A stretch of DNA of 58,243 nt, taken from positions 1 through 58,243 of the forward strand of contig NZ_CYSF01000011.1 in the NCBI RefSeq assembly GCF_001458435.1, in the 5' to 3' direction. Made by a program: the position numbers and the translations under genes. Below the pieces are notes generated by a model. The model worked only from the letters and a program-made list of their open reading frames with translations, was not told where the DNA came from and made no database searches. Each line of letters opens with the position of its first letter. The first letter of the stretch is position 1. Positions 36,239-46,002 of the stretch are shown piece after piece. Origin of the DNA: Thalassovita mediterranea (GTDB taxonomy: Bacteria > Pseudomonadota > Alphaproteobacteria > Rhodobacterales > Rhodobacteraceae).

Positions 36239-37204
36239 TCACTCGCGCCAATGCTTGATGAAATGCGCCAGCGCCGCCTGCAGGGCCAGATCGGACATGT
36301 TGGCGTCAAACTCCAACACCACTTTGCGGCCCGCGCGCTTCATCTTGACGCCCTGATCGTAGCGATCACCGCAGAAAATCCGCGCCGGCTTCTTGGCGCC
36401 TTTGGGTTCTGCGGCCACCGCTTTCAGACGTTTCAGAACCGCCGCCGCATCAATACTGGCCCCAGCGACACGGTCGGCGGAGATGCGCACCGCCTCTTCC
36501 AACACCTCGGCGCGGTGGGTTTTCAGGATCGGTTTCAACTGCCGCGCATGCAGCTCTTTCAAATCGCGGATTGTCGGGAAAGCGCCAACCACCTCACGCG
36601 GTAACCGCGCCAGATCCAGATAGCGCGACAACCAACCGGCCGACACCTCTAGCCGTTCGGCCATCACCTTCTGCGTACCACCATAGTAGAGCGCTATGGC
36701 CTGCGCATAGTCCCGCGCCCGTTCAAAATCCGAGATATCTTCACGATCGCGGTTTTCGATATCTGCCAGACGGAACGCCTCTTCGTCGGTCAGCTCGCGC
36801 TCTTCGATCAGGTATTTGAACTGCGGATAGTTGTTGGCCCGCAGCCAGCTGATAGCGAAATGACGGCGCGCACCACAGATCACCTCATAGGTCGCCCCCT
36901 GCCCCGCAGGCAGACGGCGCACGATGGCGGGGAACTCCTGCTGGCCCTGCGATTTGATCCCGTCAATCAGATCGGCGCAGTTTTCCGGCGTCAGCAATTC
37001 ATAGGCGCGGTTGTGGCGATCCCACATCTGGCAATCCGCCGGATCGACCAGCCGCAGCACCTTTTCCTGACGTTCCCCGCTGGCCTGTTCGGCCATGGTG
37101 TTGGATCGTTTCAGGAACCGTGCGCTGGCGCGATCTTCGGCCTTTTTGCCGGTGGGCAGTCCGCTGAGGACATCATCAAAAACGGCGTCGTGTCTCTTGC
37201 TCAT
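36239..37204 (-). CDS. parB: ParB/RepB-type plasmid partition protein
   Basis: A 321-aa centromere-binding protein. The ParB N-terminal domain is visible ([20 protein letters not shown], a variant of the G-E/A-R-R box, with [20 protein letters not shown] before it), then an HTH ([32 protein letters not shown] region) and a C-terminal dimer part. It acts with ParA to segregate the replicon. Its start overlaps the parA stop (ATGA). Confidence 0.92.
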   Translation of the reverse strand: MSKRHDAVFDDVLSGLPTGKKAEDRASARFLKRSNTMAEQASGERQEKVLRLVDPADCQMWDRHNRAYELLTPENCADLIDGIKSQGQQEFPAIVRRLPAGQGATYEVICGARRHFAISWLRANNYPQFKYLIEERELTDEEAFRLADIENRDREDISDFERARDYAQAIALYYGGTQKVMAERLEVSAGWLSRYLDLARLPREVVGAFPTIRDLKELHARQLKPILKTHRAEVLEEAVRISADRVAGASIDAAAVLKRLKAVAAEPKGAKKPARIFCGDRYDQGVKMKRAGRKVVLEFDANMSDLALQAALAHFIKHWRE

Positions 37205-38400
37205 AGGATCCCCTCCTTGCGCAGGGCGGCGTGATGGCTGGGCCAGGTTTTGCGGATCAGCACCTCAATCTCGCGGCCGACCGCATCCAGATAGGTGCGG
37301 CAGCGTTTATGCGTTTCGGTGCGCGCCGCTGGCCCGGTGATTTCATAAACGCTCTGCAGGTTGGCGGCGGCGTTGTCGATTTCGGCGGAATCTTTCAGGA
37401 CGGCCTGCAGCATGTCCTGCGGGAATACCGCGTCCATCATCCGCTTGATCACCTGATGAGCGCCTTTTTGGTCGTTCATCTTGGTCGCCAAAACCTTAAC
37501 AAAATGATAGCCCCGCGCACCCCCGTGTTCGGCCAGCTCTTGCAATGTTGCGCTCATCATCCGCAGGAAGTGCGCGGTAGAGCCAAAGTCGATGTTGTTG
37601 GGCGGTGCGGGAACAACCAGTGCATTCGCCGCGCGCAACACCGACAGAGAGATCATGCCAAGCGCCGGTGGCGGGTCCAGAAGGATGACGTCGAATTGAT
37701 CCGAAATAGACTCTATTCCGGCCCGTAGTCTATCAAGAACGAAGCCTTCTTCGCGCATGATCCGCGCGGCAAATTCATATTCCGCATCATAGAGGCCAAG
37801 GTTCGCCGGGATCAGCGCAACGCCCGGCCAATAGGTCGCCCGCAACGCGTAATGCAGCGACGCCGGACCGCCATGTTGGAAGAACGGGTAAAGCGTATCC
37901 TCGTTTTCGTTCACATCAACGTCGGGGTTCAGACCAAACATCGACGTGGTGGAGGCCTGACTGTCGCAATCGATGACGCAGACGCGATAGCCTTTCAGTG
38001 CCAGATATTGCGCCAGATGTACGGTGACGGTGGATTTGCCAACCCCACCCTTGAAGTTTTGGACCGCCAGCACGGTTGCCGGATCACCCGGTGCGCGGTG
38101 GGGCAGGGTGCCGAACACCTCGCGCATACGATTGACCTCTGCCAGCGAATAGCCTGTGCGACGTCCGGTGTTTGGATCCTTCTCCGGCTCGGGCAGGCGC
38201 CCGTCTGCTTCGGCGTCGCGGATTGCTTTTTCCGTACGACCAACCATTTCGCTGGCGGTGCGGACGTTGAAACGTACATCCAGCCGTTTTTCCGCGTCAG
38301 GTGCAAAGAGACGTTCGCGCAACCGGTCGATCACTACGTCTGCGCGGCTGGCCAGTGCTTCGATTTCGTCTAAGGTGATGGGAAAATCAGGGTTAGTCAT
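37201..38400 (-). CDS. parA: ParA-type partition ATPase
   Basis: A 399-aa Walker-type ATPase. The deviant Walker A motif KGGVGKST is in [20 protein letters not shown], and [12 protein letters not shown] holds the Walker B Asp. An N-terminal winged or MerR-like DNA-binding part ([33 protein letters not shown]) marks a type Ia ParA that represses its own promoter. ATG 38400 is preferred over the longer frame from 38433. It is transcribed away from the initiator gene across the iteron region. Confidence 0.94.
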   Translation of the reverse strand: MTNPDFPITLDEIEALASRADVVIDRLRERLFAPDAEKRLDVRFNVRTASEMVGRTEKAIRDAEADGRLPEPEKDPNTGRRTGYSLAEVNRMREVFGTLPHRAPGDPATVLAVQNFKGGVGKSTVTVHLAQYLALKGYRVCVIDCDSQASTTSMFGLNPDVDVNENEDTLYPFFQHGGPASLHYALRATYWPGVALIPANLGLYDAEYEFAARIMREEGFVLDRLRAGIESISDQFDVILLDPPPALGMISLSVLRAANALVVPAPPNNIDFGSTAHFLRMMSATLQELAEHGGARGYHFVKVLATKMNDQKGAHQVIKRMMDAVFPQDMLQAVLKDSAEIDNAAANLQSVYEITGPAARTETHKRCRTYLDAVGREIEVLIRKTWPSHHAALRKEGIL

Positions 38401-39043
38401 GTTACCCTCCTGCCTACCCTTTGGGTGCCTCAATTATGTTTTGCAGCTATTGTGAATGCTGGGGCGTCTACGCTCAAGTGCGAAGTTTGAGGCAAACCCC
38501 TGAAAAAACCGAACCTTGCAGATCTGCCACGTCAGGTTCGTACGTTCGAGGGGGGAAGGTTGGGATAAATCGGGGGCAAAATGCACTGTCGTGGAGTATT
38601 TCAGCGAAACCGCGGCCGAATGCGCCATATCCCATAAATCCAAATTTAAAAAACCAGGGTTCAAGATTCTAGGATTCTATCGTTCAGTCAGTGAAAAGTG
38701 TTATTTTTCAACGCACTACACCCTTAACCCTTACAGATCGGGTGTTTGGCGTTACATATTGGGGCGGTTCAGCTTACATTTCGGGATCGCTGGCCTTACG
38801 GATTGGGGGCGCTGAAAACTTACCTTTTGGGTGGGTGCGCTTTGGGCTGAAATAGACCCTATTTTAAGCCATATTTAGAAGGCGATGCGAATCACTGATG
38901 ATTCGTGTAGAGACGTTAAAGCTTACAAATTGGGTGATCCCCTTTTGGCACGATCTTCTTGGCGGCTTACGTGACTTCTGATACATAAGTAAGAAATCAA
39001 TGTAGGCGACTCCGGCAAACGGGGCGCGAGTCTGAGGCGCAGT
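38401..39043. other. Probable origin of replication with iterons
   Basis: This 643-bp gap between divergent parA and rep has no convincing gene. It holds an AT-rich stretch near 38640-38665 and a series of iterons with the form CTTACANATNGGGNG. Copies start at 38730, 38751, 38773, 38795 and 38819 (spacings 21, 22, 22 and 24 bp, about two helical turns) and a sixth at 38922. Iterons next to a Rep_3-type initiator are the normal origin of such plasmids. The rep and parA promoters must also lie here. Confidence 0.8.
38730..38936 (+). repeat. Iteron array (six copies of about 15 bp)
   Basis: Copies: CTTACAGATCGGGTG (38730), GTTACATATTGGGGC (38751), CTTACATTTCGGGAT (38773), CTTACGGATTGGGGG (38795), CTTACCTTTTGGGTG (38819) and CTTACAAATTGGGTG (38922). 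The first five are in phase on one helix face; the sixth lies 103 bp further on, about 120 bp before the rep start, where it could serve self-regulation of rep. Confidence 0.85.
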
Positions 39044-40078
39044 ATGGCAAAACCCCCGAAACAATACCGCACGATGGATGCCCGTCCCAGTGCGGAATCG
39101 CTGATCAAACCCGGTGAGCTGGTGGATCTGGTCGAGGTCACGCCGCTGACGCTGACGGATCGACGCATTTACAATCAGCTGTTGGAAAACGCGTGGGACG
39201 CGATCGACAAACCGGTGACCCATGTGATCGCTAAATCCGCGCTGCGCGGGTCGCACAATTCCAATGACCGCGTGGGCGAGTCGATTGAGCGGCTGATGTC
39301 CGCGATTGTGAAGGTGCAGGTCGAATGGGATGGCGAACCGGCGATTGAACGGGTGCAGCTGCTGGGTGGATCGGTCGAGGGGCTGCGCAAGGACGGGATG
39401 CTGGAATACGAAATCCCGCCACGTCTGCGCCGGATCATCGGAAATTCCACTATCTTTGCGCGTCTGCAGCGCGAGGTGATGTTTGCGCTCAGCTCCAAAT
39501 ATGCGCTGACGCTTTATGAGATGGTGCAAAAACGGGGAAACCTGCGTTGGAAATCGTCGGAAAAATTCACCCTTGAGGCGCTGCGCGGCATTTTGGGCGT
39601 GCCCAAGGGCAAGCTGACATCGTGGTCAAACTTGCGGATGCGGGCGATTGAACCGGCGGTGGCCGAGGTGTCAGAGTTGAGCGATTACGTGGTTGAGGTG
39701 GCGCCGGTGAAAACAGGGCGGTCAGTGACCCATGTGGAAATCCGCTGGTGGCGCAAGGATGGTGCAGGGCAGGGTGCGGCGGAACGGGCGTTGCAGTTTG
39801 CATCGACCGGACGTCGGGTGCGGGCGCAAGAACGTGTGGAACAGGTGGTGCCAGCCACCCCAACTGCGCCATCGTTGAAACCGCGCCCGGCACGGATCGC
39901 GGGGGCGCCGTTGAAAACCGAAACCTATGAAACCGCACGTCTGCGCCATCCTGGCTATGACATCTACTTCGTCGAAAGCGAATGGCGCGCCTGGGCCGAG
40001 GATAAGGGCGAGGCAAAAGACCCGGATCGTGCGTTCCTGGCGTTTTTCAAGAAGTTTGCCGAGGTTAATCCGATCTAA
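39044..40078 (+). CDS. Plasmid replication initiator (Rep_3-type)
   Basis: A 344-aa initiator. The N-terminal winged helix is recognisable from LTLTDRRIYNQLLENAWDAI, and the second from LSSKYALTLYEMVQKRGNLR followed by FTLEALRGILGVPKGKL, the standard pattern of iteron-binding Rep_3 proteins. A proline-rich linker (about residues 260-290) leads to a C-terminal segment with YDIYFVESEWRAWA. It should bind the iterons at 38730-38936. It looks like the initiator class called RepB in roseobacter plasmid typing, although I cannot place it in a compatibility group without alignment. Confidence 0.88.
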   Translation: MAKPPKQYRTMDARPSAESLIKPGELVDLVEVTPLTLTDRRIYNQLLENAWDAIDKPVTHVIAKSALRGSHNSNDRVGESIERLMSAIVKVQVEWDGEPAIERVQLLGGSVEGLRKDGMLEYEIPPRLRRIIGNSTIFARLQREVMFALSSKYALTLYEMVQKRGNLRWKSSEKFTLEALRGILGVPKGKLTSWSNLRMRAIEPAVAEVSELSDYVVEVAPVKTGRSVTHVEIRWWRKDGAGQGAAERALQFASTGRRVRAQERVEQVVPATPTAPSLKPRPARIAGAPLKTETYETARLRHPGYDIYFVESEWRAWAEDKGEAKDPDRAFLAFFKKFAEVNPI

Positions 40079-40142
40079 GGCGTGGCAATCGGCGCAAATG
40101 AAATTTCACTAAGACACTGTAAAAGCGCATAAAAAATCAAAG

Positions 40143-40156
40143 TTGCCAATTGGCAA
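40143..40156. promoter_or_regulatory. Candidate parS-like palindrome, rep side
   Basis: TTGCCAATTGGCAA, identical to 36206-36219, lies 65 bp after the rep stop codon. A single further half-site (TGGCAATTG) follows near 40173. With the parB-side copy it brackets the replication and partition module. Confidence 0.5.
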
Positions 40157-40305
40157 TTTCGCGCGTGTTCCGTGGCAATTGACAGGGCAGGGGATTATCA
40201 AAAAAGCCCTAGCAGTGCTTCAGGCGTTGCCTCATGGGAAAGCGCTTGGATCAGCGGCGTCGGCGCGGTTCTATGGGGGGTAAGAGTTTCCAAAGGACCC
40301 GTTGC

Positions 40306-41145
40306 ATGACTGACCGCAGCTATTATGCCCCGACCGGTGGCCTGCCGCCGCAAACCCAGATCTTGACCGATCGTGCGATGTTCACCGATGCCTATGCGGT
40401 GATCCCAAAAGGCACGTTCAGCGATATCGTCACCTCTTTCCTGCCGTTCTGGCGGGAGGCGCGGTTTTGGGTGATTGCGCGCCCGATGTCCGGTTTTGCT
40501 GAAACCTTCAGCCAGTATATCGCAGAGGTTCAGCCAGGCGGCGGATCGGATCGGCCCGAGGTGGATGCAGGCGTGCAATCGGTGATCTTTGTGGTGGATG
40601 GCACGGTGCAGTTGACCCTTGATGGTGCGGCGCATGATCTGGCGGAAGGTGGCTATGCCTATATCCCAGCGGGCTGCGACTGGTCGGTGAAAAACGTCAG
40701 CGACGCGCCCACCCGTTTCCATTGGATCCGCAAAGCCTATCAATCGGTCGATGGACTGGACCGGCCTGAGGTGATCGTCACCAATGAAAAAGACATCGCG
40801 CCGACCCCGATGCCCGACACCGACGGGGCATGGGCGACGACGCGGTTTGTTGATCCGGCGGACATGCGCCACGATATGCATGTGACCATCGTGACCTTCC
40901 AACCCGGTGGCGTCATTCCCTTTGCCGAAACCCATGTGATGGAGCACGGGCTTTATGTGTTGGAGGGCAAGGCGGTCTACCGTTTGAACCAGGATTGGGT
41001 CGAGGTGGAGGCCGGTGATTTCATGTGGCTGCGCGCCTTTTGCCCGCAGGCTTGCTATGCGGGTGGGCCGGGGCCGTTCCGCTATCTGCTGTACAAAGAC
41101 GTGAACCGTCACATGCCGCTGGCAGCGGGGGCGCTGCCGCGTTGA
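40306..41145 (+). CDS. allE: (S)-ureidoglycine aminohydrolase
   Basis: A 279-aa bicupin. It has the metal-binding second cupin FAETHVMEHGLYVLEGKAVY with the expected His and Glu residues, and the N-terminal YYAPTGGLPPQTQILTDRAM typical of YlbA/AllE-type enzymes. It removes ammonia from S-ureidoglycine, giving S-ureidoglycolate, in allantoin breakdown. ATG 40306 has AGGA 8 nt upstream. It is convergent with the RpiR regulator gene. Its substrate implies an allantoate amidohydrolase, which is not in the window. Confidence 0.9.
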   Translation: MTDRSYYAPTGGLPPQTQILTDRAMFTDAYAVIPKGTFSDIVTSFLPFWREARFWVIARPMSGFAETFSQYIAEVQPGGGSDRPEVDAGVQSVIFVVDGTVQLTLDGAAHDLAEGGYAYIPAGCDWSVKNVSDAPTRFHWIRKAYQSVDGLDRPEVIVTNEKDIAPTPMPDTDGAWATTRFVDPADMRHDMHVTIVTFQPGGVIPFAETHVMEHGLYVLEGKAVYRLNQDWVEVEAGDFMWLRAFCPQACYAGGPGPFRYLLYKDVNRHMPLAAGALPR

Positions 41146-41161
41146 TTTGCGGCTTGACGGA

Positions 41162-42061
41162 TCAGCGTCGTAGTTTTGGCGTTGTCCGCGCGCGCCAGTA
41201 GGCGCCCGTGTCTTCGCGCAGCGACTCGTAGGTTTCAATTGCGTGGTGGGCGTCATCGCCGCCCGCCGCAATCAGATGACTGATCAGGCATTCCAAAACC
41301 GCCATCGCGCCGCCGTAGCAGCCGAACTGGTGTTGCGACTGGGTGGCGATGGCGAAGGTGACATCGGGATCGACGTTGGGGGCGATCACGTCGCTGTCGG
41401 AAATCAGAATAATCTGCGCGCCGCGGTCGCGGGCGAAACGCATCGCCTGAATGGTGTCCGCTGAATAGGGGGCAAAGGTGATCGCAATCAGAACATCTTG
41501 ATCATTCACCTCTAACAATTCATCCACCGCCGATCCCATATGGCGCGGGATCAGCTGCAATGAGGGCAGCGCCATGCGTCCGACATAGTGAAAATAGTGC
41601 GCCATTGCGTAGCTGGCCCGTGTCGCGGTGACGAACACCTGCCGCGCGGACAGCATGCGGGTGAGGGCGGCGTTGATCTTGTCCTCGGTCATCAGGCGCA
41701 GGGAACGGGTCACGATGTTGATTTCGTTCTGGGCAAACTGCGCCTGCGCGCGGGCCAGATCGGTTCCGGCCTGCAGGGCGTCGATCCATACCTCGCCCTG
41801 TTGCGCGGCGCCGTCGGTGATCAGGGCACTGCGAAAGGGGGCGCGAAACGCCTCAAACCCCGGGTAGCCCATACGCTCTGCCAATCGTACCAGTGAATTT
41901 GGGCTTACCCCGATACGGTCTGCGGTGACGCGGATCGGATCCATGCCGAAATCGCTAGGGTTATCGAGGATGTATTTCGCCACCGCCTTCAGCCGCGGTG
42001 ACAGCGTATCGATTTCACCCCTTAGGCGGGTCAGCAGGCGGGTTTTGTGGTTCTGGTCCAT
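41162..42061 (-). CDS. MurR/RpiR-family transcriptional regulator
   Basis: A 299-aa regulator with an N-terminal RpiR HTH (LSPRLKAVAKYILDNPSDFG; VTADRIGVSPNSLVRLAERM) and a C-terminal SIS domain (VFVTATRASYAMAHYF; ISDSDVIAPNVDPDVTFAIA). SIS domains usually sense phosphosugars, but in this family members near purine genes (such as HpxU/HpxR-like settings) respond to other ligands. It is divergent from the FAD oxidoreductase and close to the ureidoglycine gene, so it probably controls the urate cluster. ATG 42061 is used; the longer frame lacks homology. Confidence 0.88.
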   Translation of the reverse strand: MDQNHKTRLLTRLRGEIDTLSPRLKAVAKYILDNPSDFGMDPIRVTADRIGVSPNSLVRLAERMGYPGFEAFRAPFRSALITDGAAQQGEVWIDALQAGTDLARAQAQFAQNEINIVTRSLRLMTEDKINAALTRMLSARQVFVTATRASYAMAHYFHYVGRMALPSLQLIPRHMGSAVDELLEVNDQDVLIAITFAPYSADTIQAMRFARDRGAQIILISDSDVIAPNVDPDVTFAIATQSQHQFGCYGGAMAVLECLISHLIAAGGDDAHHAIETYESLREDTGAYWRARTTPKLRR

Positions 42062-42071
42062 GAGGTGAAAA

Positions 42072-42120
42072 GAACAAATGTTCTGACAAAAGTAAATTGA
42101 GGACATCTGATTTTTTCAGA
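42072..42120. promoter_or_regulatory. Candidate RpiR operators in a divergent promoter region
   Basis: Two inverted repeats lie between the RpiR gene and the divergent FAD oxidoreductase: GAACAAATGTTC (42072-42083, arms GAACA/TGTTC) and TCTGATTTTTTCAGA (42106-42120, arms TCTGA/TCAGA). Either could bind the regulator. Promoter boxes were not assigned with confidence. Confidence 0.4.
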
Positions 42121-42152
42121 CATGCTGTGGCAGCTTTGACATTCAGAGAGAT

Positions 42153-44552
42153 ATGCAGATGTCCCTTCCTTCACACGCATCCGTGGTCGTCATCGGTGGC
42201 GGCATTATGGGGTGTTCGACCCTGTACCATCTGGCCAAGATGGGCGTCAGCGATGCGATCCTGATCGAACGCAACACCTTGACCAGTGGCACAACATGGC
42301 ATTCGGCGGCGCAAGTACGGGCGCTGCGCCATTCGCAGAACCTGACGCGGATGATCCAGTATTCCGTGGACCTATATGCGCAGTTGGAACGGGAAACCGG
42401 GCAGAATGTCGGCTGGATCCAAAAGGGCAGTCTGAGCATTGCCACCAACCCCTATCGCCTGACCCATATCAAACGCCAAGAGGCACTGGCGCATGCCTAT
42501 GGTGTGCGGGCGCGCTCGATCTCTCCTGCGGAGGCGCAGGAGCGTTGGCCCTTGATGAATGCGGAGGACGTCATTGGTGCGGTGTGGTCACCGGATGATG
42601 GGCGTGTGTCCCCATCGGACGTTTGCGCTGCATTGGTGAAGGCGGCCAAGGGTCTGGGCGCGCGGATTTTTGAACAGACCGGTGTGACCGGCATCCTGAC
42701 GGAGCGGGGCAAGGTGGTGGGGGTTGAAACCACCCAAGGCACGGTGATGTGTGATGCGATTGCGCTGTGTGCTGGCCTGTGGTCGCGCGAGGTGGGGGCC
42801 ATGGCGGGGGCCGAGGTGCCGGCGCTGGCCTGCGAACATTTCTACCTGCTGACCAAACCGGTAGACGGGATCAGTGGCAACATGCCCACGCTGTCGGATC
42901 ACGATAACCACCTCTACATTCGTGATGACAGCGGTGGATTGCTGGTGGGCTGTTTCGAACCGATGGGCAAGCCGATCAAACCGGGCATTCTGGACGAAAA
43001 TTTCGAGTTTGGTCTGCTGGGTGAGGATTGGGATCACTTTGAGCCGATGATGATGAACGCGCTGCACCGTTTGCCCGCGTTGGAAACGGCTGAGGTGAAG
43101 ATGCTGCTGAATGGGCCGGAAAGCTTCACGCCGGATGGTATGTTCATGTTGGGCGAAACCGCCGAAACGCGCGGTTTGTTTCTGGGGTGCGGGATGAATT
43201 CGGTCGGTCTTGCCTCTGGTGGTGGGGCGGGGATGAACCTGGCGCATGCGATTGTGCATGGGCACACCGCCTATGATTTGGGTGAGGCGGACGCCAAGCG
43301 ATTTGCGCCTGTTTACAACTCCTTAGATCATCTGATGGCCCGCGCGCCCGAGATTTTGGGCACCCACTATGAAATTGCTTACCCCGGGCGCCAGCTGAAG
43401 ACGGCGCGCAATCTGCGGGCCTTGCCGTTGGCGGGTGAATATCAGGCGGCGGGGGCGCATTTCGGGCAGGTCTATGGCTGGGAACGGCCACTGTATTTCG
43501 GCAAAACCGCTGAGCCGCGCATGACCTTTGGCCAGCCCGATTGGTTCCAGAATGTCGCTGAGGAGGTGCGCGCCGCCCATGAAGGCGCGGCGATCTTTGA
43601 CGCCTCCCCCTTTGGCAAGATCGAGGTGCGTGGCACGGAGGCCGAGGCGTTTTTGCAGCACACCTGTGCGATGAACATGGCCAAGGCACCGGGCAGCGCG
43701 ATCTACACCGCTGTCCTGAACGAACGCGGCACCTATGAGAGCGATATCACCGCCCACCGGATTGCTGAGGATCATTATCGACTGTTTGTCGGGACCAATG
43801 CGATCAAGCGGGATCTGGCGTGGTTTCGGCGTCATGCAGATGGATTTGATGTCACGATCAGCGATGTGACCGAAGAGTTTGCCGTTCTGGGTCTGATGGG
43901 GCCAGATGCGGTGCGGATTGCGGAGGAGTTGGGGGCAGGGGGGCTGTTGGATCTGGGTTACTTCAAACATGGGGTGGCCGAAATTGCCGGATGCCGGGTT
44001 CGCGGCGTGCGCATGTCCTATGTGGGCGAAGCGGGTTGGGAACTGACGATGCGTGTGGGTGATGTGCGACAGGTCTACGCAGCACTGGTTGGCGCGGGGG
44101 CTGTACCGGCAGGGATGTTTGCACAGACAGCGATGCGGGTGGAAAAGGGATTTGCCGCAATGGGCCACGAGCTGGACAGTGATGTCAGCCCGATTGAGGT
44201 TGGGGTGGATGCGATGGTGGCGAAAACCAAGGATTTCATCGGTGCCGCAGCTCTGACTGAACGACGTGCGCAGGCAAAGCGCCGCTTGATGACGGTGATT
44301 TTGCAGGACGCGGCGGCGGTGCCTTTGGGTCATGAACCGATCCTGCTGGGCAATCAAATTATCGGCCATACCACAACCGCCTGTTTCGGCTATCGCATCG
44401 GTCGGCCTGTGGCCTTGGCCTATGTGCATTGGCCTGATGGGGGTGCGCCGCACGGGGCTGAGGTTGAGGTAGATATCGCTGGTGTACGCTATGGCGCGCG
44501 GGTGCAGTTTGCACCGGCCTTTGACCCAGAGGGACAGCGCATGCGCGGGTGA
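42153..44552 (+). CDS. FAD-dependent oxidoreductase fused to a GcvT-like domain
   Basis: A 799-aa protein of the dimethylglycine/sarcosine dehydrogenase type. Residues 8-380 form a DAO-type FAD domain (VVVIGGGIMGCSTLYHLAKM; SGTTWHSAAQV with the His that binds FAD covalently in relatives). A linker domain follows, then a folate-binding GcvT/aminomethyltransferase domain (about 430-790; MSYVGEAGWELTMRV). Such enzymes oxidise N-methyl amines and pass formaldehyde to tetrahydrofolate. Its place among urate genes suggests a role there, for instance on a methylated purine breakdown product, but this is inference. Confidence 0.82.
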   Translation: MQMSLPSHASVVVIGGGIMGCSTLYHLAKMGVSDAILIERNTLTSGTTWHSAAQVRALRHSQNLTRMIQYSVDLYAQLERETGQNVGWIQKGSLSIATNPYRLTHIKRQEALAHAYGVRARSISPAEAQERWPLMNAEDVIGAVWSPDDGRVSPSDVCAALVKAAKGLGARIFEQTGVTGILTERGKVVGVETTQGTVMCDAIALCAGLWSREVGAMAGAEVPALACEHFYLLTKPVDGISGNMPTLSDHDNHLYIRDDSGGLLVGCFEPMGKPIKPGILDENFEFGLLGEDWDHFEPMMMNALHRLPALETAEVKMLLNGPESFTPDGMFMLGETAETRGLFLGCGMNSVGLASGGGAGMNLAHAIVHGHTAYDLGEADAKRFAPVYNSLDHLMARAPEILGTHYEIAYPGRQLKTARNLRALPLAGEYQAAGAHFGQVYGWERPLYFGKTAEPRMTFGQPDWFQNVAEEVRAAHEGAAIFDASPFGKIEVRGTEAEAFLQHTCAMNMAKAPGSAIYTAVLNERGTYESDITAHRIAEDHYRLFVGTNAIKRDLAWFRRHADGFDVTISDVTEEFAVLGLMGPDAVRIAEELGAGGLLDLGYFKHGVAEIAGCRVRGVRMSYVGEAGWELTMRVGDVRQVYAALVGAGAVPAGMFAQTAMRVEKGFAAMGHELDSDVSPIEVGVDAMVAKTKDFIGAAALTERRAQAKRRLMTVILQDAAAVPLGHEPILLGNQIIGHTTTACFGYRIGRPVALAYVHWPDGGAPHGAEVEVDIAGVRYGARVQFAPAFDPEGQRMRG

Positions 44553-44575
44553 TCTGACAGCGCGTCATGCAATGA

Positions 44576-44600
44576 AAAGGGGGGCATTTAGCCCCCCTTT
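44576..44600. terminator. Bidirectional terminator between convergent genes
   Basis: AAAGGGGGGC (44576-44585) pairs with GCCCCCCTTT (44591-44600) around a 5-nt loop. It sits between the plus-strand FAD oxidoreductase and the minus-strand permease and has A/T flanks on both sides, so it can stop both transcripts. Confidence 0.85.
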
Positions 44601-44619
44601 GGTGTTTATTCTGAGGGGC

Positions 44620-45936
44620 TTAGTCCTCTTCGGGCAGAACCAGATTCAGCACGATTGCGCACAGTGCGGTCGGTGCAACGGCCGAGGTCATCAGCGTTTT
44701 CACCACACCGGGCAGATACTGCACAGCGGTCGGTACCAGGTTCAGGCCCAGACCTGCCGCCAGCGAAATGGCGATGATTACCATGTTGCGGCGGTTCATC
44801 TTCACCTCTGTCAGGACGTTCAGACCGGCAGAGGCCACCATGCCGAACATCACGATCACACCACCGCCCAGAACCGGCAGCGGCATGGATGCGATCACCG
44901 CACCAATCTTGGGCAGCAGACCACAGATGATCATGATCACACCAGCGATGGTCACAACGTGGCGGCTCATGATGCCGGTCATGCCGACGATGCCGACGTT
45001 CTGGCTGAACGAGGTGTTGGGCAGGCCGCCGAATACACCGGCAACGGCGGTGCCCAGACCGTCAGCGTAGGTCGCGCCTTGGATCTCGGCGTCGGTTGCG
45101 TCACGACCTGCGCCCGCCTTGGCGGTGGCAGAGGCGTCGCCAACGGTTTCAATCGCAGACACGATCGATACCAGCGTCACCGCGATCACAGCGCCCAGGC
45201 TAAACTCGAACCCATAGGGCAGGGGGGTGATGGAGGTGACCCAAGACGCCTTGGCCACCGCGCCGAAGTTTACCATACCTTGGGCATAGGCGACCACATA
45301 ACCGGCGATCAGGCCAATCAGGATGGCGGCGTTGGACAGCATGCCTTTGGTGAAAAACTTCACGCCCAGTGCCACGATCACCACAGTCAGCGCCACCGAC
45401 CAATGCATGAGCGAGCCGAAGCTTTCTGCCTCCATCTGGAATTTGGCGGCGCCACCGGCGGCGTATTTGATCGCCACGGGGATCAGGTACAGACCGATGG
45501 CCAGGATCACCAGACCGGTGACCAGCGGCGGGAACAGCCAGCGCAGCTTGCCGATAAACGCACCAAGGCAAAAATGGATCACACCACCGATGATACAGGC
45601 AGTCAGCGCCACGCCCAGACCTTGGGTCGCGGCCACACCGGCCAAAACCCCAACGAAGGCAAAGCTGGTGCCCTGCATGATCGGCAGACGCGCACCAACG
45701 GGGCCAATGCCAACGGTTTGAAACAGCGTCGCGATACCGGCAAACAGCATCGCCATTTGGATCAGGTAAATCTGTTCCGGCCCACCAAAGGCCAGACCCG
45801 CCGCACCGGCCACGATGATCGACGGGGTCACGTTAGAGGCAAACATTGCCAAAACGTGTTGCAACCCCAGCGGCACGGCCTGCGCCAATGGGGGGGTGGT
45901 ATTTGGGTCACTATATGTCCCTGTTGTCTCAGCCAT
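44620..45936 (-). CDS. NCS2-family purine/urate permease
   Basis: A 438-aa nucleobase:cation symporter-2 protein with about 12-14 membrane helices. The family motifs QNVGIVGMTGIMSRHV (helix 9-10 region with the Gln and Asn) and AIETVGDASATAKAGA are clear. Together with adjacent allantoinase and urate oxidase genes this points to urate or xanthine uptake with protons. It is the third gene of a minus-strand unit puuE-allA-permease. Confidence 0.88.
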   Translation of the reverse strand: MAETTGTYSDPNTTPPLAQAVPLGLQHVLAMFASNVTPSIIVAGAAGLAFGGPEQIYLIQMAMLFAGIATLFQTVGIGPVGARLPIMQGTSFAFVGVLAGVAATQGLGVALTACIIGGVIHFCLGAFIGKLRWLFPPLVTGLVILAIGLYLIPVAIKYAAGGAAKFQMEAESFGSLMHWSVALTVVIVALGVKFFTKGMLSNAAILIGLIAGYVVAYAQGMVNFGAVAKASWVTSITPLPYGFEFSLGAVIAVTLVSIVSAIETVGDASATAKAGAGRDATDAEIQGATYADGLGTAVAGVFGGLPNTSFSQNVGIVGMTGIMSRHVVTIAGVIMIICGLLPKIGAVIASMPLPVLGGGVIVMFGMVASAGLNVLTEVKMNRRNMVIIAISLAAGLGLNLVPTAVQYLPGVVKTLMTSAVAPTALCAIVLNLVLPEED

Positions 45937-46002
45937 TTTGCAATCTCCCTACTGATTGGCTGTGGCCCGTCCGATCTGACGCCAGACTGGGCCCAATGGG
46001 CA

